This document shows positions 39,843-49,905 of a stretch of 64,000 nucleotides of DNA, piece after piece (position 1 is the stretch's first letter; each line of letters opens with the position of its first letter). Origin of the DNA: Rhodophyticola sp. CCM32 (GTDB taxonomy: Bacteria; Pseudomonadota; Alphaproteobacteria; Rhodobacterales; Rhodobacteraceae); the NCBI RefSeq assembly GCF_004751985.1, contig NZ_CP038492.1, positions 1,302,001 through 1,366,000 of the forward strand. Reading direction: 5' to 3'. The notes under the pieces are model-generated. The model was not told the origin of the DNA and ran no database searches. It saw nothing but the letters and a program-made list of their open reading frames with translations. A program made the position numbers and the translations under genes.

Positions 39843-39872
39843 TTATAGCGTTTCGACTTTATGTTGAAACAC
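39843..39872. repeat. Dispersed repeat, family 2, single arm
   Basis: TATAGCGTTTCGACTTTATG followed by TTGAAAC. It matches one arm of the full inverted repeat at 42850-42953. It begins at the stop of the 40-residue gene. Confidence 0.75.
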
Positions 39873-40025
39873 TGACCCTGATCTCTCCTGAGACTGCCTG
39901 CGGTCCGTCAGAGGCCCTATACCGGTGCGCGATGTCCCCTCAGGCGTCCGGTTTTCTCTCCCCCCGGGATGTGTTTTCTGCCTGAAACGACATCCTGACC
40001 GGCCCTGACATAAGACACGCATCCT

Positions 40026-40062
40026 CCGCCGCCCCCGTGCCCCGGGGTGCGGCGGTTTTTTT
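40026..40062 (+). terminator. Rho-independent terminator
   Basis: A 12-bp GC stem (CCGCCGCCCCCG with CGGGGTGCGGCGG, one bulge) followed by T7. It terminates plus-strand transcripts from the small gene at 39720 or recG. The rest of the 39843-40388 gap holds three repeats and no gene. Confidence 0.8.
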
Positions 40063-40063
40063 A

Positions 40064-40169
40064 CAGCATGATGTTGCCTTAAACCTGAGACATCGCGCAT
40101 CACAAATACCCTGGGAACGCGAAGCGTGGCGGGGTATTTGTGATGCAAGTCTAAGGCAGGGTGCTTTAT
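40064..40169. repeat. Dispersed palindromic repeat, family 1, copy B
   Basis: Same ~105-bp palindrome as at 35109-35211, same orientation; the central CAGGG arm carries a single G change. It begins right after the terminator's T run. Confidence 0.85.
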
Positions 40170-40236
40170 GGGTCAGGGAAAGGGTTTGGGTGGTTTCATG
40201 GCTTCGGGCTGAAATTCTGAACCACCCCGCATCACC

Positions 40237-40306
40237 CTCCCGCCCGGCGGCACCGCCGGGCAGCGTCTGAGCCGCCCCCACGGGGCGGGCTCTTCTCGCC
40301 CACCCC
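40237..40306. repeat. GC-rich dispersed repeat, family 3, copy 1
   Basis: A ~70-bp segment whose reverse complement contains GGGCGAGAAGAGCCCGCCCC and CGCTGCCCGGCGGTGCCG. A close copy lies at 52094-52158 in the opposite orientation. Both lie 70-170 bp from a family-1 palindrome. Confidence 0.65.
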
Positions 40307-40388
40307 TCGGTTCGGGCGATGCCCTCCGATCAATGCATATGCGTTGCAGAATTCTGGGCCGAAGCTATTTGAGGCGGGGCGCTGTACC

Positions 40389-40841
40389 TCAGGCGCAATC
40401 GGCCTGCTGTGCCTCGGTCATGGCCTGGGCCGTGGCCTCCAGCGCGAGCATGATCGAGGCATGGCGGTTCCTGTATTCCCGCGCCGGTTTCAGCACCTCA
40501 TACCCTTTGAAAGGCGCAGCCGGGGGCGGGCCATTGTCTTTCAGCATCGCTTTCAGCGTATCGCGCGCGGCTTCGATCTCAGCCAATGTGCGGCCCAGAA
40601 TGTTCTGCCCCATCAGCGCGGCAGAGGCCTGACCCAAAGCGCAGGCTTTCACATCCTGGCCAAAACGGGTGATCCGGCCGGCATCCACATCCAGATCAAC
40701 GGTTACGGTCGAGCCGCAAAGCGGCGCGCGTTTTTTCACGCTGGCCATGGGCGCGGCCAGCCGTCGGGCATGGGGCATATCGGCGGCCAGCGCCAGAATG
40801 CGCCGCGAATAAAGCTTTATCAGGTCGGTCTCGGCACTCAT
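40389..40841 (-). CDS. NifU/IscU-like iron-sulfur scaffold protein
   Basis: A 150-residue scaffold-type protein: LIKLYSRRILALAADMPHAR, PLCGSTVTVDLDVDAGRI, DVKACALGQASAALMG and a third Cys near the C-terminus (QADCA). These cysteines fit a U-type Fe-S scaffold, although spacing differs from classical IscU. The ATG at 40841 is chosen; the open frame upstream overlaps divergent hisI. It may act with the suf system. Confidence 0.83.
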   Translation of the reverse strand: MSAETDLIKLYSRRILALAADMPHARRLAAPMASVKKRAPLCGSTVTVDLDVDAGRITRFGQDVKACALGQASAALMGQNILGRTLAEIEAARDTLKAMLKDNGPPPAAPFKGYEVLKPAREYRNRHASIMLALEATAQAMTEAQQADCA

Positions 40842-40909
40842 GGCGTTGCTTTCATAGCGGTCTGGCCTATAGGTAGCGACGCCTTGTTGATTTGCAAAGA
40901 GGGACCGAG

Positions 40910-41269
40910 ATGCGGTTTGATCCTGAAACGCTGCGTTACAATTCCGACGGATTGGTTCCGGTGGTCGCGCAGGAGGCCGGGACCGGCGAAGTCCTGATGC
41001 TGGCCTGGATGAATGCCGATGCCGTGGCGCAGACCCTGGCATCGGGCCGGGTGACCTATTGGTCGCGGTCCCGTCAGGTGTTCTGGGTCAAGGGAGAGAC
41101 CAGCGGGCATGTGCAGGAGCTGGTCGAGATGCGGGTGGATTGCGACCGCGATGCGCTGCTGGTTCTGGTGCGCCAGACCGGGCCCGCCTGCCATACGAAC
41201 CGCCGGGTCTGTTTCTATACCACCCTGCGGGAGGGCGAAGAGGTGGAACTGATGGCGCCCGAAGGCTGA
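40910..41269 (+). CDS. hisI: Phosphoribosyl-AMP cyclohydrolase HisI
   Basis: Third step of histidine synthesis: opens the purine ring of phosphoribosyl-AMP. 119 residues, normal for stand-alone HisI. Landmarks: [28 protein letters not shown], the metal site DCDRDALL and [14 protein letters not shown]. The ATG at 40910 follows AGAGGGA. Divergent from the Fe-S scaffold gene. Confidence 0.95.
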   Translation: MRFDPETLRYNSDGLVPVVAQEAGTGEVLMLAWMNADAVAQTLASGRVTYWSRSRQVFWVKGETSGHVQELVEMRVDCDRDALLVLVRQTGPACHTNRRVCFYTTLREGEEVELMAPEG

Positions 41270-41340
41270 GCCCGGCGCGTGTTGCGCACTCGGGACGCCT
41301 CCGGCGGGCGTATTTTCGACAAGAAGAAGCGGGCGGGGTT

Positions 41341-42210
41341 TCAGAGGCCGAGTTCGCTGCGGATATCCTGCGGGCTGGCGCCTTCGGCGCGATAGGTGGC
41401 GATGGCGCGGGCATCATCGCGTTTGGCCAGACGTTTGCCCGCCGCGTCGCGGATCAGCCGGTGATGATGGTAGATCGGTCTGGGCAGTTGGAGCAGGTCC
41501 TGCAACAGGACATGGATTGCGGTCGCTGCGGACAGATCGGCGCCGCGAATGACATGGGTGATCTGCTGTTCTGCATCATCCAGCACAACCGACAGGTGGT
41601 AAGATGTGCCTATATCGCGGCGGGCGAGAATGATATCGCCCAGCTGATGGATCAGCATCTCCGGGGATATCCTGATCTGGCCGGAGGGCAGGCTGTCGCC
41701 GGTTTCCTCATAGCTCAGCACCGGATCGCCCAGATGGGCAAGGGCGGCGCGGATGTTCAGGCGCAGCGCGGCCTGATCCGCCATGGGCGTGGCGCGGGCC
41801 TGATCCGGGGGCAGGCGGCAGGTGCCGGGATAGACCAGCCCATCGGGGCCGGTGGGCAGCTTGGCGCCTTCCTGCGGGGCGTCAAGCGCGGCGCGGATAT
41901 CTGCGCGGTTGCAGTGGCAGGGATAGACAAGGCCAAGGGTATGAAGATGCCTCAGGGCGCTGTGATAGGCGCCCATCCGGCTGGATTGGCGCAGAACCGG
42001 CTCGGGCCAGCAGAGGCCAAGCCAGGCGAGATCGTCGAAAATCTGCGCCTCCCATTCCGGGCGGGCGCGGCTGCGGTCGATATCTTCGATCCGCAGGAGA
42101 AAGCGGCCTTCATTCCGCCGGGCCAGACCCTGCGCCAGCAATGCGGAATAGGCATGCCCCAGATGCAGGGGGCCGGTGGGGGATGGGGCGAAACGGGTGG
42201 TGAATGTCAC
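41341..42210 (-). CDS. gluQ: Glutamyl-Q tRNA(Asp) synthetase GluQRS
   Basis: Attaches glutamate to queuosine-34 of tRNA-Asp. 289 residues, the size of the truncated GluRS paralogue. Signature APSPTGPLHLGHAYSALL, zinc-site YPCHCNRAD with YPGTC, and the KMSKS-like KRLAKRDDA are present; the anticodon-binding domain of GluRS is absent, as expected. Overlaps the methyltransferase gene's stop by 4 bp, so the two are cotranscribed. Confidence 0.94.
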   Translation of the reverse strand: MTFTTRFAPSPTGPLHLGHAYSALLAQGLARRNEGRFLLRIEDIDRSRARPEWEAQIFDDLAWLGLCWPEPVLRQSSRMGAYHSALRHLHTLGLVYPCHCNRADIRAALDAPQEGAKLPTGPDGLVYPGTCRLPPDQARATPMADQAALRLNIRAALAHLGDPVLSYEETGDSLPSGQIRISPEMLIHQLGDIILARRDIGTSYHLSVVLDDAEQQITHVIRGADLSAATAIHVLLQDLLQLPRPIYHHHRLIRDAAGKRLAKRDDARAIATYRAEGASPQDIRSELGL

Positions 42211-42806
42211 GTCTTCTCAAGAACATACACGGTGGACTTGATGCCGATGCCGGGCAGGTGGTCGCCATGTTCCTCAAACAGCAGGCGCACCGCGCCACTG
42301 TCGCGGGCGGTTTGCAGCTTTGCGGGATAGTCCGGGATGTCGAGGGCGTGATCATTGAAGGAGAAAACCAGACGCCCGCCCGGATCAAGCAGGGCGAGGC
42401 AGGTATCAAACAGGTCCGGCGGGGCCGCCCCGGGGCCGATCACACCAACCGCGGCAATGGCGGCATAGGGGTGGGGCGGCACTGCATCCGCTGGAAAAAG
42501 ATCGCGGTAGACCCCGACTGCGCGGGCCTGTTCCAACATCTCGGGCGACAGATCACAGCCATCAAGCGTTGCAAAACCCTGCGCCGCAAGCGCCACACCG
42601 GACAGCCCGGTGCCGCAGCCCATATCAAGGATCGGGGCGGTCAGCGGCAGGCCGGTCGCCTTCAGGGCCGCAGCACAGCGCGCAGGTGTGGCATAGCCGT
42701 TTTCGCCAACCTCGGCATCATAGGTCCTGGCCCATTTGTCGTAATAGCTGCGCACGGCCCCGGGACCATCAAGATCGTAGACGTCTTTGAGATATCCATC
42801 ACTCAT
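42207..42806 (-). CDS. Class I SAM-dependent methyltransferase
   Basis: A 199-residue methyltransferase: motif I ILDMGCGTGLSGVAL, motif II TLDGCDLSPEMLEQAR, then GGRLVFSFND. The beginning (DVYDLDGPGAVRSYYDKWAR) resembles the TPR-less Williams-Beuren/UbiE-type small methyltransferases. Substrate unknown. It is upstream of and coupled to gluQ. Confidence 0.88.
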   Translation of the reverse strand: MSDGYLKDVYDLDGPGAVRSYYDKWARTYDAEVGENGYATPARCAAALKATGLPLTAPILDMGCGTGLSGVALAAQGFATLDGCDLSPEMLEQARAVGVYRDLFPADAVPPHPYAAIAAVGVIGPGAAPPDLFDTCLALLDPGGRLVFSFNDHALDIPDYPAKLQTARDSGAVRLLFEEHGDHLPGIGIKSTVYVLEKT

Positions 42807-42849
42807 GAAGATATTCTAGGCACTGGGTCAGGCTGCGTCCAGTGCCGCC

Positions 42850-42953
42850 TAAAGCGTTTCGACTTTATGTTGAAACGCCTTTCGCTGCCTTTCGCCTTTG
42901 GCTCAAACGCGAAAGCCGTTCCACTGCTTCAATGTAAAGTCGAAACGCTATAG
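42850..42953. repeat. Dispersed inverted repeat, family 2, full copy
   Basis: Arms AAAGCGTTTCGACTTTATGT and its inverse (ATGTAAAGTCGAAACGCTATA) enclose about 60 bp with a smaller internal inverted repeat around CGAAAG. The right arm overlaps the end of trmFO and provides its last codons and stop. Confidence 0.82.
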
Positions 42954-44284
42954 CCCAGCCAGTCGCTCCAGGCCTGTTTGGCCCGGTCCGTATAGGCCTT
43001 GTAGCGGTCCCTGCGCCCGCGCCGCCCGGCTTTCAGCCCGGGGACGGGGGGGAACAGGCCGAAATTCACATTCATCGGCTGAAATGTCCTGGCCTCGGCC
43101 CCGCCGGTGATGTGATGGATCAGTGCGCCCATGGCGGTGACCTGGGGGATCGGGGGCAGGGATTGCCCGATAAGCTCGGCGGCGGCAAGACGACCGGCCA
43201 GCAGCCCCATGGCGGCGGATTCCACATAGCCCTCAACCCCGGTGATCTGACCGGCAAAGCGGATATGGGGTTTTGAACGCAGGCGCATCTGATCGTCAAT
43301 CAGGGTCGGTGAATTGAGAAATGTGTTGCGATGGATCCCGCCAAGCCGCGCGAAACGGGCATTCTCCAACCCCGGGATCATTTTGAAAACAGTGGCTTGC
43401 GCGCCGTATTTCATCTTGGTCTGAAAGCCGACGATATTATAAAGCGTGCCCAGTTTGTTGTCACGGCGCAGTTGAACAACCGCATGCGCCTTCACCTCGG
43501 GCTGATGCGGGTTGGTCAGGCCCACCGGTTTCATCGGGCCGTAGCGCAGGGTTTCGCGGCCCCGTTCGGCCATCACCTCGATCGGCAGGCAGCCATCGAA
43601 ATAGCCGGCGGTTTCCCCCGGTTTGAACGCGGTTTTGTCTGCGGTCAGCAGCGCGTCGATGAAGGCCTCATACTGATCGCGGTCCATCGGGCAGTTGAGA
43701 TAGGCGGTGCGTTCTTCCTCGGTCTCACCCTTGTCATAACGCGACTGCATCCAGGCTTTGGACATGTCGATGCTGTCTGCATAGACAATGGGGGCGATGG
43801 CATCGAAGAAGGCCAGACTGTCCTGCCCGGTTTCCGCAGCAATGGCTTGGGCCAGGGCGCCGGAGGTCAGCGGGCCGGTGGCGATGATCACCGGGCCGTC
43901 TGCGGGCAGGGTGGTCACCTCCTGCTCTGACAAGGTGACCAGCGGGTGGCGGCGCAGACGGTCATCGACGGCGGCGGCAAACGGCTCCCGGTCGACGGCA
44001 AGGGCGCCGCCGGCGGGCAGGCGGTGCCGGTCGGCCATCTCCATGATCAGCCCGTCGGCGGCGCGCATTTCCCAATGCAGAAGCCCGACGGCATTCTGTT
44101 CGCTGTCATCGGAACGAAAGGAGTTGGAGCAGACCATTTCCGCCAGATGGCCGGTCTGATGGGCAAATGTGCCGGTTTCGGGCCGCATTTCGTGGATCAC
44201 AACAGGCACGCCCGTATTCACCGCCTGCCAGGCGGCTTCGGATCCGGCCATGCCGCCGCCGATGATATGCAGGGGTCTGCTCAT
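42929..44284 (-). CDS. trmFO: Folate/FAD-dependent tRNA U54 methyltransferase TrmFO
   Basis: Makes ribothymidine-54 in tRNA with methylene-tetrahydrofolate. 451 residues. FAD motif [14 protein letters not shown] at the start, [14 protein letters not shown] with its conserved Cys, [20 protein letters not shown] near the end. ATG at 44284 is chosen because the family begins [11 protein letters not shown]. The final residues YSVSTLH and the stop are encoded by the family-2 repeat, so the native C-terminus was replaced or extended slightly. Confidence 0.95.
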   Translation of the reverse strand: MSRPLHIIGGGMAGSEAAWQAVNTGVPVVIHEMRPETGTFAHQTGHLAEMVCSNSFRSDDSEQNAVGLLHWEMRAADGLIMEMADRHRLPAGGALAVDREPFAAAVDDRLRRHPLVTLSEQEVTTLPADGPVIIATGPLTSGALAQAIAAETGQDSLAFFDAIAPIVYADSIDMSKAWMQSRYDKGETEEERTAYLNCPMDRDQYEAFIDALLTADKTAFKPGETAGYFDGCLPIEVMAERGRETLRYGPMKPVGLTNPHQPEVKAHAVVQLRRDNKLGTLYNIVGFQTKMKYGAQATVFKMIPGLENARFARLGGIHRNTFLNSPTLIDDQMRLRSKPHIRFAGQITGVEGYVESAAMGLLAGRLAAAELIGQSLPPIPQVTAMGALIHHITGGAEARTFQPMNVNFGLFPPVPGLKAGRRGRRDRYKAYTDRAKQAWSDWLGYSVSTLH

Positions 44285-44356
44285 GGGCAGGGGATAGCGG
44301 GCCCGCGCGGCGAAGAAAACCCCGGGCGGGCCCGTCATCGCCCCGCGAGGATGTCT

Positions 44357-44947
44357 TTATGAGGTCTTCGGGTCGGGTGGCTCACGAAAGACGATGTCGA
44401 TCGGAGCCTGGTCTTTGCGCAAGCGCCAGATTTTGCGGGCCGGGGCGGCGGCGGGGTGCGGCGCGCTGCCCTCCACTGTGGTCTCGTCCATCCGCTGACT
44501 GGCGCTGGTCGCGGCAGATTGCACCCGGCGCGGCCTCACCCTGCGCCGGATCGCCTGATTCAGCCGGGGATCGTAATGGGATTTATCCGCATAGGTCAGC
44601 ATCAGCGCTGCAATCAGCGCCAGATCGCGCCAGAAATCGCCCAGTTCTTCCTGAAGCCCAAGTTCCAGCATTTTGATGTAAGAGGCAAAAAACGTCATCA
44701 GCCCAAGAAGCAGGGCTGCGCCGCGCATCCAGACACCGATCATCACCAGATAGGCGAGGCCAAAGACGATGGCGGCGGCCAGTGCTGCATCAAGCCCCGG
44801 CGGCATGACCCGCGAGGTCAGCGGTGTCAGGTCGGTGCCCGGGATCAGTTGCAGGGCGGCCGCAAGAAAATAGGAGGCGATCAAAATCCGCAGAAGATTT
44901 TGCGCCGTTTTGCCGTTTGTCACGCGATTGGCCGTGCCCTGAACCAT
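44357..44947 (-). CDS. DoxX-like membrane protein
   Basis: A 196-residue protein with four hydrophobic segments between about residues 18 and 130 (LLRILIASYFLAAALQLIPG, then AAAIVFGLAYLVMIGVWMRG, LLLGLMTFFASY and LALIAALMLTYA) in the DoxX pattern, followed by a basic, Pro/Ala-rich cytoplasmic tail (RRRVRPRRVQ) that is unusual for the family. The ATG at 44947 has GGGAAAG. Function unknown. It lies between gyrA and trmFO on the same strand. Confidence 0.75.
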   Translation of the reverse strand: MVQGTANRVTNGKTAQNLLRILIASYFLAAALQLIPGTDLTPLTSRVMPPGLDAALAAAIVFGLAYLVMIGVWMRGAALLLGLMTFFASYIKMLELGLQEELGDFWRDLALIAALMLTYADKSHYDPRLNQAIRRRVRPRRVQSAATSASQRMDETTVEGSAPHPAAAPARKIWRLRKDQAPIDIVFREPPDPKTS

Positions 44948-45164
44948 GAAATCTTTCCCCACTATGCGCGATGGAGGATGGACAACCTGACATGGAAAGC
45001 CATCGCAACAATTCACGCCTAAGCAAAGTATTGTCGACGAATCGGGCAGTATTGTGTGCGGAATGAGGAAATAAAATATCCACCAGACCCGCCAATCCAG
45101 TCCAGGAAGACGCGGCGCCGGGCATGTGTGTTGCAAGGATAGGGCGCGGGGAAGGGCGCGCAGG

Positions 45165-47915
45165 TCAGTCTTCGGCGGGCGTGTCGTCCTCTTCTTCTCC
45201 CTGATCGGCGATCCAGGCGACGCTGACCACAACCTCGCCTTTGGCGGTGTCGAACACCTTGACGCCCCCGGCGCTGCGCGACCGGAAGGATATCCCCTCA
45301 ACCGGTACGCGAATGGATTGCCCGGTGGAGGTGGCGAGCATGATCTGGTCGTCCATCTCAACCGGGAAACTGGCAACCAGCGGCCCGCCGCGCATGGCCC
45401 TGTCGATAGCGGCAACACCCTGACCGCCACGGCCGCGCACCGGATAATCATGGGAGGAGGAAAGCTTGCCCGAGCCGCCGGCGGTGATGGTCAGGATCAG
45501 ATCTTCATGCGCCGACATCTCGGCATAGCGTTCCTGGGTCAGGGCCAGATCGCCGCTGGCGTCTTCATCTTCATCCGTTACATCAACATCATCCGCCAAA
45601 CCCGCCATTGCACGGCGCATTTTCAGATAGGCGGCGCGTTCATCTGCGCTGGCCTCGAAATGCCGGATCACCGCCATGGAGACAACCTTATCCGTCCCCG
45701 ACAGGCGAATACCGCGCACGCCGGTGCTGTCGCGGCCCTTGAAGACGCGCACATCACTGGTGCGGAACCGGATCGCGCGGCCCGCATCGGTGACCAGCAT
45801 CACGTCATCCTCTTCGGTGCAGATCCGGGCATTGACCAGTTGTACCGAACCGTCATCGGGCAGTTTCATCGCGATCTTGCCGTTTGCTTTCACATTGGTG
45901 AAATCGCTAAGCTGGTTGCGCCGTGTATCGCCTGCCGTGGTGGCAAAGACGATCTGCAATTCATCCCAATGGTCTTCATCCCGGTCCACGGGCATCACTG
46001 CGGCAATGCCGACGCCGGTGGGGATTGGCAGGATGTTGACCACGGCCTTGCCGCGCGCCGTGCGCCCGCCCTGGGGCAGGCGCCAGGTTTTCAGCTTGTA
46101 GACCATGCCATCCGTGGTGAAGAACAACAGCGGTGTGTGCGTGTTGGCCACAAATAGCGTGGTGACCACGTCATCCTCTTTGGTCGCCATGCCGCTGAGA
46201 CCCTTGCCGCCGCGCCGCTGCGCGCGAAACTCGGCCAGGGGCGTGCGTTTGATATAACCGCCTGCGGTGATCGTCACGACCATGTCTTCGCGTTCGATCA
46301 GGTCTTCATCATCCATATCGCCGGACCAGTCGACAATCTCGGTCCGGCGAGGCACGGCGAATTGTTCCTTCACCTCGGCCAGTTCGGCGGAAATGATTGC
46401 CATGATCCGGTCGCGCGAGGCAAGGATGGCCAGGTAATCCTTGATCTTCTCGGCCAGCTCCCGCAGCTCGTCGGTCACTTCCTTGACGCCGATCTGGGTC
46501 AGCCGCTGCAGGCGCAGTTCCAGGATCGCGCGGGCCTGGGTCTCGCTGAGATTATAGGTGCCGTCCTCATTCATCTTATGGGTCGGGTCGTCGATCAGGC
46601 GGATGTAATCGGCGATCTCCCCGGCGGGCCAGCGGCGGGTCATCAGGGCTGTGCGGGCCTCTGCCGCATCGGCAGATTTGCGAATGGTTGCAACGACTTC
46701 GTCCACATTGCTGACAGCTACAGCCAGACCGCAAAGGATATGCGACCGTTCCCGCGCCTTCATCAGCTCATGGGCGGTGCGCCGGGCCACGACTTCTTCC
46801 CGGAAATCCAGGAAGGCGGTCAGGAAACCGCGCAGCGTCAACTGTTCGGGCCGCCCGCCATTCAGCGCCAGCATGTTGCAGCCGAACGAGGTCTGCATCT
46901 GGGTGAAGCGGAACAACTGGTTCAGAACCACCTCGGCGGTGGCATCGCGGCGCAGTTCGACCACCACGCGCACGCCCACACGGTCCGATTCATCCTGCAC
47001 GGCAGAAATGCCGTCGATCTTTTTCTCCCGCACCAGCTCGGCGATCTTCTCGATCATGCTGGCCTTGTTCACCTGATAGGGAATCTCATCCAGAACAATG
47101 GCATAGCGGTCTTTCCTGATCTCCTCGATCCGGGTTTTCGCGCGGATGACAACGCTGCCGCGCCCTTCCAGATAGGCCTTGCGCGCGCCGGATCGGCCCA
47201 GAATGATGCCGCCGGTGGGAAAATCCGGCGCGGGCACATAGTCAATCAGTTCCTCACTGCTCAGATCCGGGGTTACGATCAGCGCCTGACAGGCGTCAAT
47301 CACCTCGCCCAGGTTATGGGGCGGGATATTGGTGGCCATGCCTACGGCGATGCCGCCCGCCCCGTTGACCAGCATATTGGGGAAACGCGCGGGCAGGACC
47401 GTGGGCTCCTGATCCTTGCCGTCGTAATTGTCCTGAAAATCGACCGTATCCTTGTCGATATCGGCCAGAAGGAAGGCCGCAGGCTTGTCCATCCGCACTT
47501 CGGTATAGCGCATGGCGGCCGGGTTATCCCCGTCCATCGAACCGAAATTGCCCTGGCCGTCCAGCAGTGGCAGGGACATGGAAAAATCCTGCGCCATGCG
47601 CACCAGTGCATCGTAAATGGCACCGTCCCCATGGGGGTGGTATTTGCCCATCACATCGCCCACCGGCCGGGCCGATTTGCGGTAGGATTTGTCATGGCTG
47701 TTATTGGTCTCATGCATCGCATAGAGGATGCGACGATGCACCGGTTTCAGCCCGTCCCGCAGGTCGGGAATGGCGCGCGAGATGATCACCGACATGGCAT
47801 AGTCGAGGAACGAGGTTTTCATCTCCTCGGAAATGCCGATGGACGGGCCCGTGTATTCCGGGCGCTCGGGCGCGGTTTCATCCATGTTTTCAGGGGGTTC
47901 TGGCGTGTCAGTCAC
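45165..47915 (-). CDS. gyrA: DNA gyrase subunit A
   Basis: Breakage-reunion subunit of gyrase. 916 residues. Catalytic Tyr region RMAQDFSM...[12 protein letters not shown], GyrA-box [11 protein letters not shown], and beta-pinwheel repeats in the C-terminal domain, ending in an acidic tail ([13 protein letters not shown]). The quinolone region reads [11 protein letters not shown]. coli Ser83 is Gly here. A ~195-bp spacer separates its start from usg. A small poly-acidic linker (DEDEDAS) interrupts the C-terminal domain. Confidence 0.97.
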   Translation of the reverse strand: MTDTPEPPENMDETAPERPEYTGPSIGISEEMKTSFLDYAMSVIISRAIPDLRDGLKPVHRRILYAMHETNNSHDKSYRKSARPVGDVMGKYHPHGDGAIYDALVRMAQDFSMSLPLLDGQGNFGSMDGDNPAAMRYTEVRMDKPAAFLLADIDKDTVDFQDNYDGKDQEPTVLPARFPNMLVNGAGGIAVGMATNIPPHNLGEVIDACQALIVTPDLSSEELIDYVPAPDFPTGGIILGRSGARKAYLEGRGSVVIRAKTRIEEIRKDRYAIVLDEIPYQVNKASMIEKIAELVREKKIDGISAVQDESDRVGVRVVVELRRDATAEVVLNQLFRFTQMQTSFGCNMLALNGGRPEQLTLRGFLTAFLDFREEVVARRTAHELMKARERSHILCGLAVAVSNVDEVVATIRKSADAAEARTALMTRRWPAGEIADYIRLIDDPTHKMNEDGTYNLSETQARAILELRLQRLTQIGVKEVTDELRELAEKIKDYLAILASRDRIMAIISAELAEVKEQFAVPRRTEIVDWSGDMDDEDLIEREDMVVTITAGGYIKRTPLAEFRAQRRGGKGLSGMATKEDDVVTTLFVANTHTPLLFFTTDGMVYKLKTWRLPQGGRTARGKAVVNILPIPTGVGIAAVMPVDRDEDHWDELQIVFATTAGDTRRNQLSDFTNVKANGKIAMKLPDDGSVQLVNARICTEEDDVMLVTDAGRAIRFRTSDVRVFKGRDSTGVRGIRLSGTDKVVSMAVIRHFEASADERAAYLKMRRAMAGLADDVDVTDEDEDASGDLALTQERYAEMSAHEDLILTITAGGSGKLSSSHDYPVRGRGGQGVAAIDRAMRGGPLVASFPVEMDDQIMLATSTGQSIRVPVEGISFRSRSAGGVKVFDTAKGEVVVSVAWIADQGEEEDDTPAED

Positions 47916-48110
47916 GCGGATATGCTCGCTTTTTGCTGCGTCTATATTTTGTTGCCATGCAGTATAGCTTCAACTGGATATGGGGTGCAATGGGCGATGC
48001 ATCATCGTGCTGGCAGCCGGACCACGTGGCTGATAACGGATTGTTTTTCTTGAATCTTAGCGAACATCTGGCAGAGTTTATCTATCAAGGGACCAGACAA
48101 GAGGTGCCCA

Positions 48111-48380
48111 ATGGCAGAAACCGAAACCGAGCTGATGTTGAAGGGTTATGGGTTGACCACGGCGGAAATGTGCTATCGCATGCCGGATTTTCGCAGTGTT
48201 CTCAATACTTTCGTCTGGCAGGATTATGATCTTGCGCCGGATTATCCGCGACTCTTCAAATTCATCGAGTTCTGGCAGGATGAAATCGAAGGCCCGTTGC
48301 ATTCCGTGCGATTCACCCATCGCAAGATGATTGCGCCGGGGGAATGGCGCAATGTGGTGGGGGAATTCCCGCTGCACTGA
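48111..48380 (+). CDS. Usg family protein
   Basis: An 89-residue protein (ETELMLKGYGLTTAEMCYRM, FVWQDYDLAPDYPRLFKF, IEFWQDEIEGPLHSV) that matches the Usg family of alphaproteobacteria, named for its place upstream of other genes; its biochemical role is unknown. An AAGAGGTG ribosome site precedes the ATG. Divergent from gyrA. Confidence 0.9.
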   Translation: MAETETELMLKGYGLTTAEMCYRMPDFRSVLNTFVWQDYDLAPDYPRLFKFIEFWQDEIEGPLHSVRFTHRKMIAPGEWRNVVGEFPLH

Positions 48381-48465
48381 GGGGGATTGCGGCCGGACGA
48401 TCCGCCGCATCATCGCATCGACCGGGCCGAAGGGCACAAGGCGTGGTCCTAGGGGGCCGGCAGGT

Positions 48466-49398
48466 TTATGCGGCAAAGCTCCGTGTCGGGCGGTCGAAGA
48501 CGCGCCGGCCCATCAGCGAGGCGGTCAGATCCACCATCAGCGAGGCGGTGCGGCCGCGTTCATCCAGAAAAGGGTTCAGTTCCACAAGGTCGAGAGAGGT
48601 GACCAGCCCGCTGTCATGGAGGATTTCCATCACCAGATGCGCCTCCCGAAACGTCGCGCCGCCGGGCACGGTGGTGCCGACCGCAGGGGCAATGCCCGGG
48701 TCAAGAAAATCCACATCCAGCGAGACATGCAGAAACCCGTTAACTGTAGCCACCTTCTCCAGAAAGGCGCGAAGCGGGGGCGCAACCCCGTATTCGTCAA
48801 TGGCGCGCATGTCATGGGCGGCGATACCGGTCTGGCCCAGCATCTCGTTTTCCTGCCGGTCGACCGATCGCAGACCCAGAATGCAGACCTGATCCTGCGG
48901 GATCGGCGCGGGCATCGGCGGGAAAGCCTCGAAGCCTGCGCGCCCCGTGGCATAGGCAACCGGCGTGCCATGCAGATGGCCGGATGTGGTGGTGTCCGGC
49001 GTGTGCATATCCGCATGGGCATCAAGCCAAAGCAGGAATTGCGGGCGGCCCGCGCGGGCCGCATGGCTGGCCACACCGGCGACCGTGCCAAGCGACAGGC
49101 TGTGATCGCCGCCAAGGAAGATCGGAAAGCCCCGGGCCATGGCATCGCGCGCGGCCTCTGTCAGGGCCTCGGTCCAGGCGATGGTTTCGGCCAACCCGTG
49201 CAGGGCCGGGTTTGCGGCGGTCACCGGGCGCAATGGGGCGGGCGCAATATTGCCCAGATCCTCGGGGCTTGCGCCCAGGCTGGCCAAAGTGTCGGCCAGA
49301 CCGGCAGTGCGATAGGCATCGGGGCCCATCAGGCACCCGGCGCGGCGTTTGCCGCTATCGACCGGCGCACCGATCAAAAGGCAGTTTGGGTGAGGCAT
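48466..49398 (-). CDS. Arginase
   Basis: Hydrolyses arginine to ornithine and urea. 310 residues. The two-manganese site is complete: GGDHSLSLG, WLDAHADMHTPDT and SLDVDFLDPG. The start MPHPNCLLIGAPVDSGKRRA has GGAG 8 bp upstream. It is close to arginase rather than agmatinase by length and by the SVDRQENEML segment. No arginine uptake or ornithine gene is adjacent. Confidence 0.92.
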   Translation of the reverse strand: MPHPNCLLIGAPVDSGKRRAGCLMGPDAYRTAGLADTLASLGASPEDLGNIAPAPLRPVTAANPALHGLAETIAWTEALTEAARDAMARGFPIFLGGDHSLSLGTVAGVASHAARAGRPQFLLWLDAHADMHTPDTTTSGHLHGTPVAYATGRAGFEAFPPMPAPIPQDQVCILGLRSVDRQENEMLGQTGIAAHDMRAIDEYGVAPPLRAFLEKVATVNGFLHVSLDVDFLDPGIAPAVGTTVPGGATFREAHLVMEILHDSGLVTSLDLVELNPFLDERGRTASLMVDLTASLMGRRVFDRPTRSFAA

Positions 49399-49503
49399 GT
49401 CAGCTCCGTTCGGGTCGCGTTTTGCGGAGAAGACCCGCAAAACGGGTTGAATAAAACCGTTCAGATTGCGCAATATGGATAAAATATTACCAAACCGCAG
49501 GGG

Positions 49504-49752
49504 TTACCCGCACCACGCTTTTTGATTGCGTCCACAATGTCGAGAAGATCGCGCAAGGCGATCATACTTCGTCACCACCACCATGTCACCATCGCGGAGC
49601 TGGTCGAGCATCTTGTCCAGCTCTGGCCGTTTGGCCTTCACGCCGCTCAAGGTTTCGGAGAATATGCGCTTTGCATCCACGCCAGCCAAGGCGTCATGCT
49701 GAGCATCTAAGCTCTGGTCATTTGTCGATACGCGGGCATAGCCAATAATCAT
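49504..49752 (-). pseudogene. Serine recombinase (resolvase) fragment
   Basis: Begins like a Tn3-type resolvase: MIIGYARVSTNDQSLDAQ with the catalytic Ser, then FSETLSGVKAKRPELDKML and KYDRLA. Directly after DRLA the frame shifts: in another frame RDLLDIVDAIKKRGAG continues the family sequence up to about 49505, after which similarity stops. The C-terminal DNA-binding part is missing. It marks old mobile DNA next to the peptidase-Hint genes. Confidence 0.82.
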
Positions 49753-49905
49753 GCTGCATGATGCCAAAAACCTTCCAAAACTCCAAACGTTTTGCCCCAG
49801 GTTTTTGGAACGCCTAAGCCACTGATCGCTCGCGCTCAGATTGCACGTGACAAAAACGACCGATTCAGATAGAAAATTTGCAACGATCTTAGAAAGATTA
49901 TTGAG

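Noticed and set aside
39940..40281. Minus-strand frames over the repeats (also 40037-40270 and 52114-52740 on the plus strand)
   Set aside because: They are made by the family 1 and 3 repeats; similar peptides (for example LPGGA) recur because the DNA repeats, not because of protein conservation.
41059..42330. A 423-codon plus-strand frame opposite gluQ
   Set aside because: Starts inside hisI in another frame and runs antisense to gluQ; no domain visible.
46362..48053. A 563-codon plus-strand frame opposite gyrA
   Set aside because: Shadow of the strongly biased gyrA codons; no recognisable domain.
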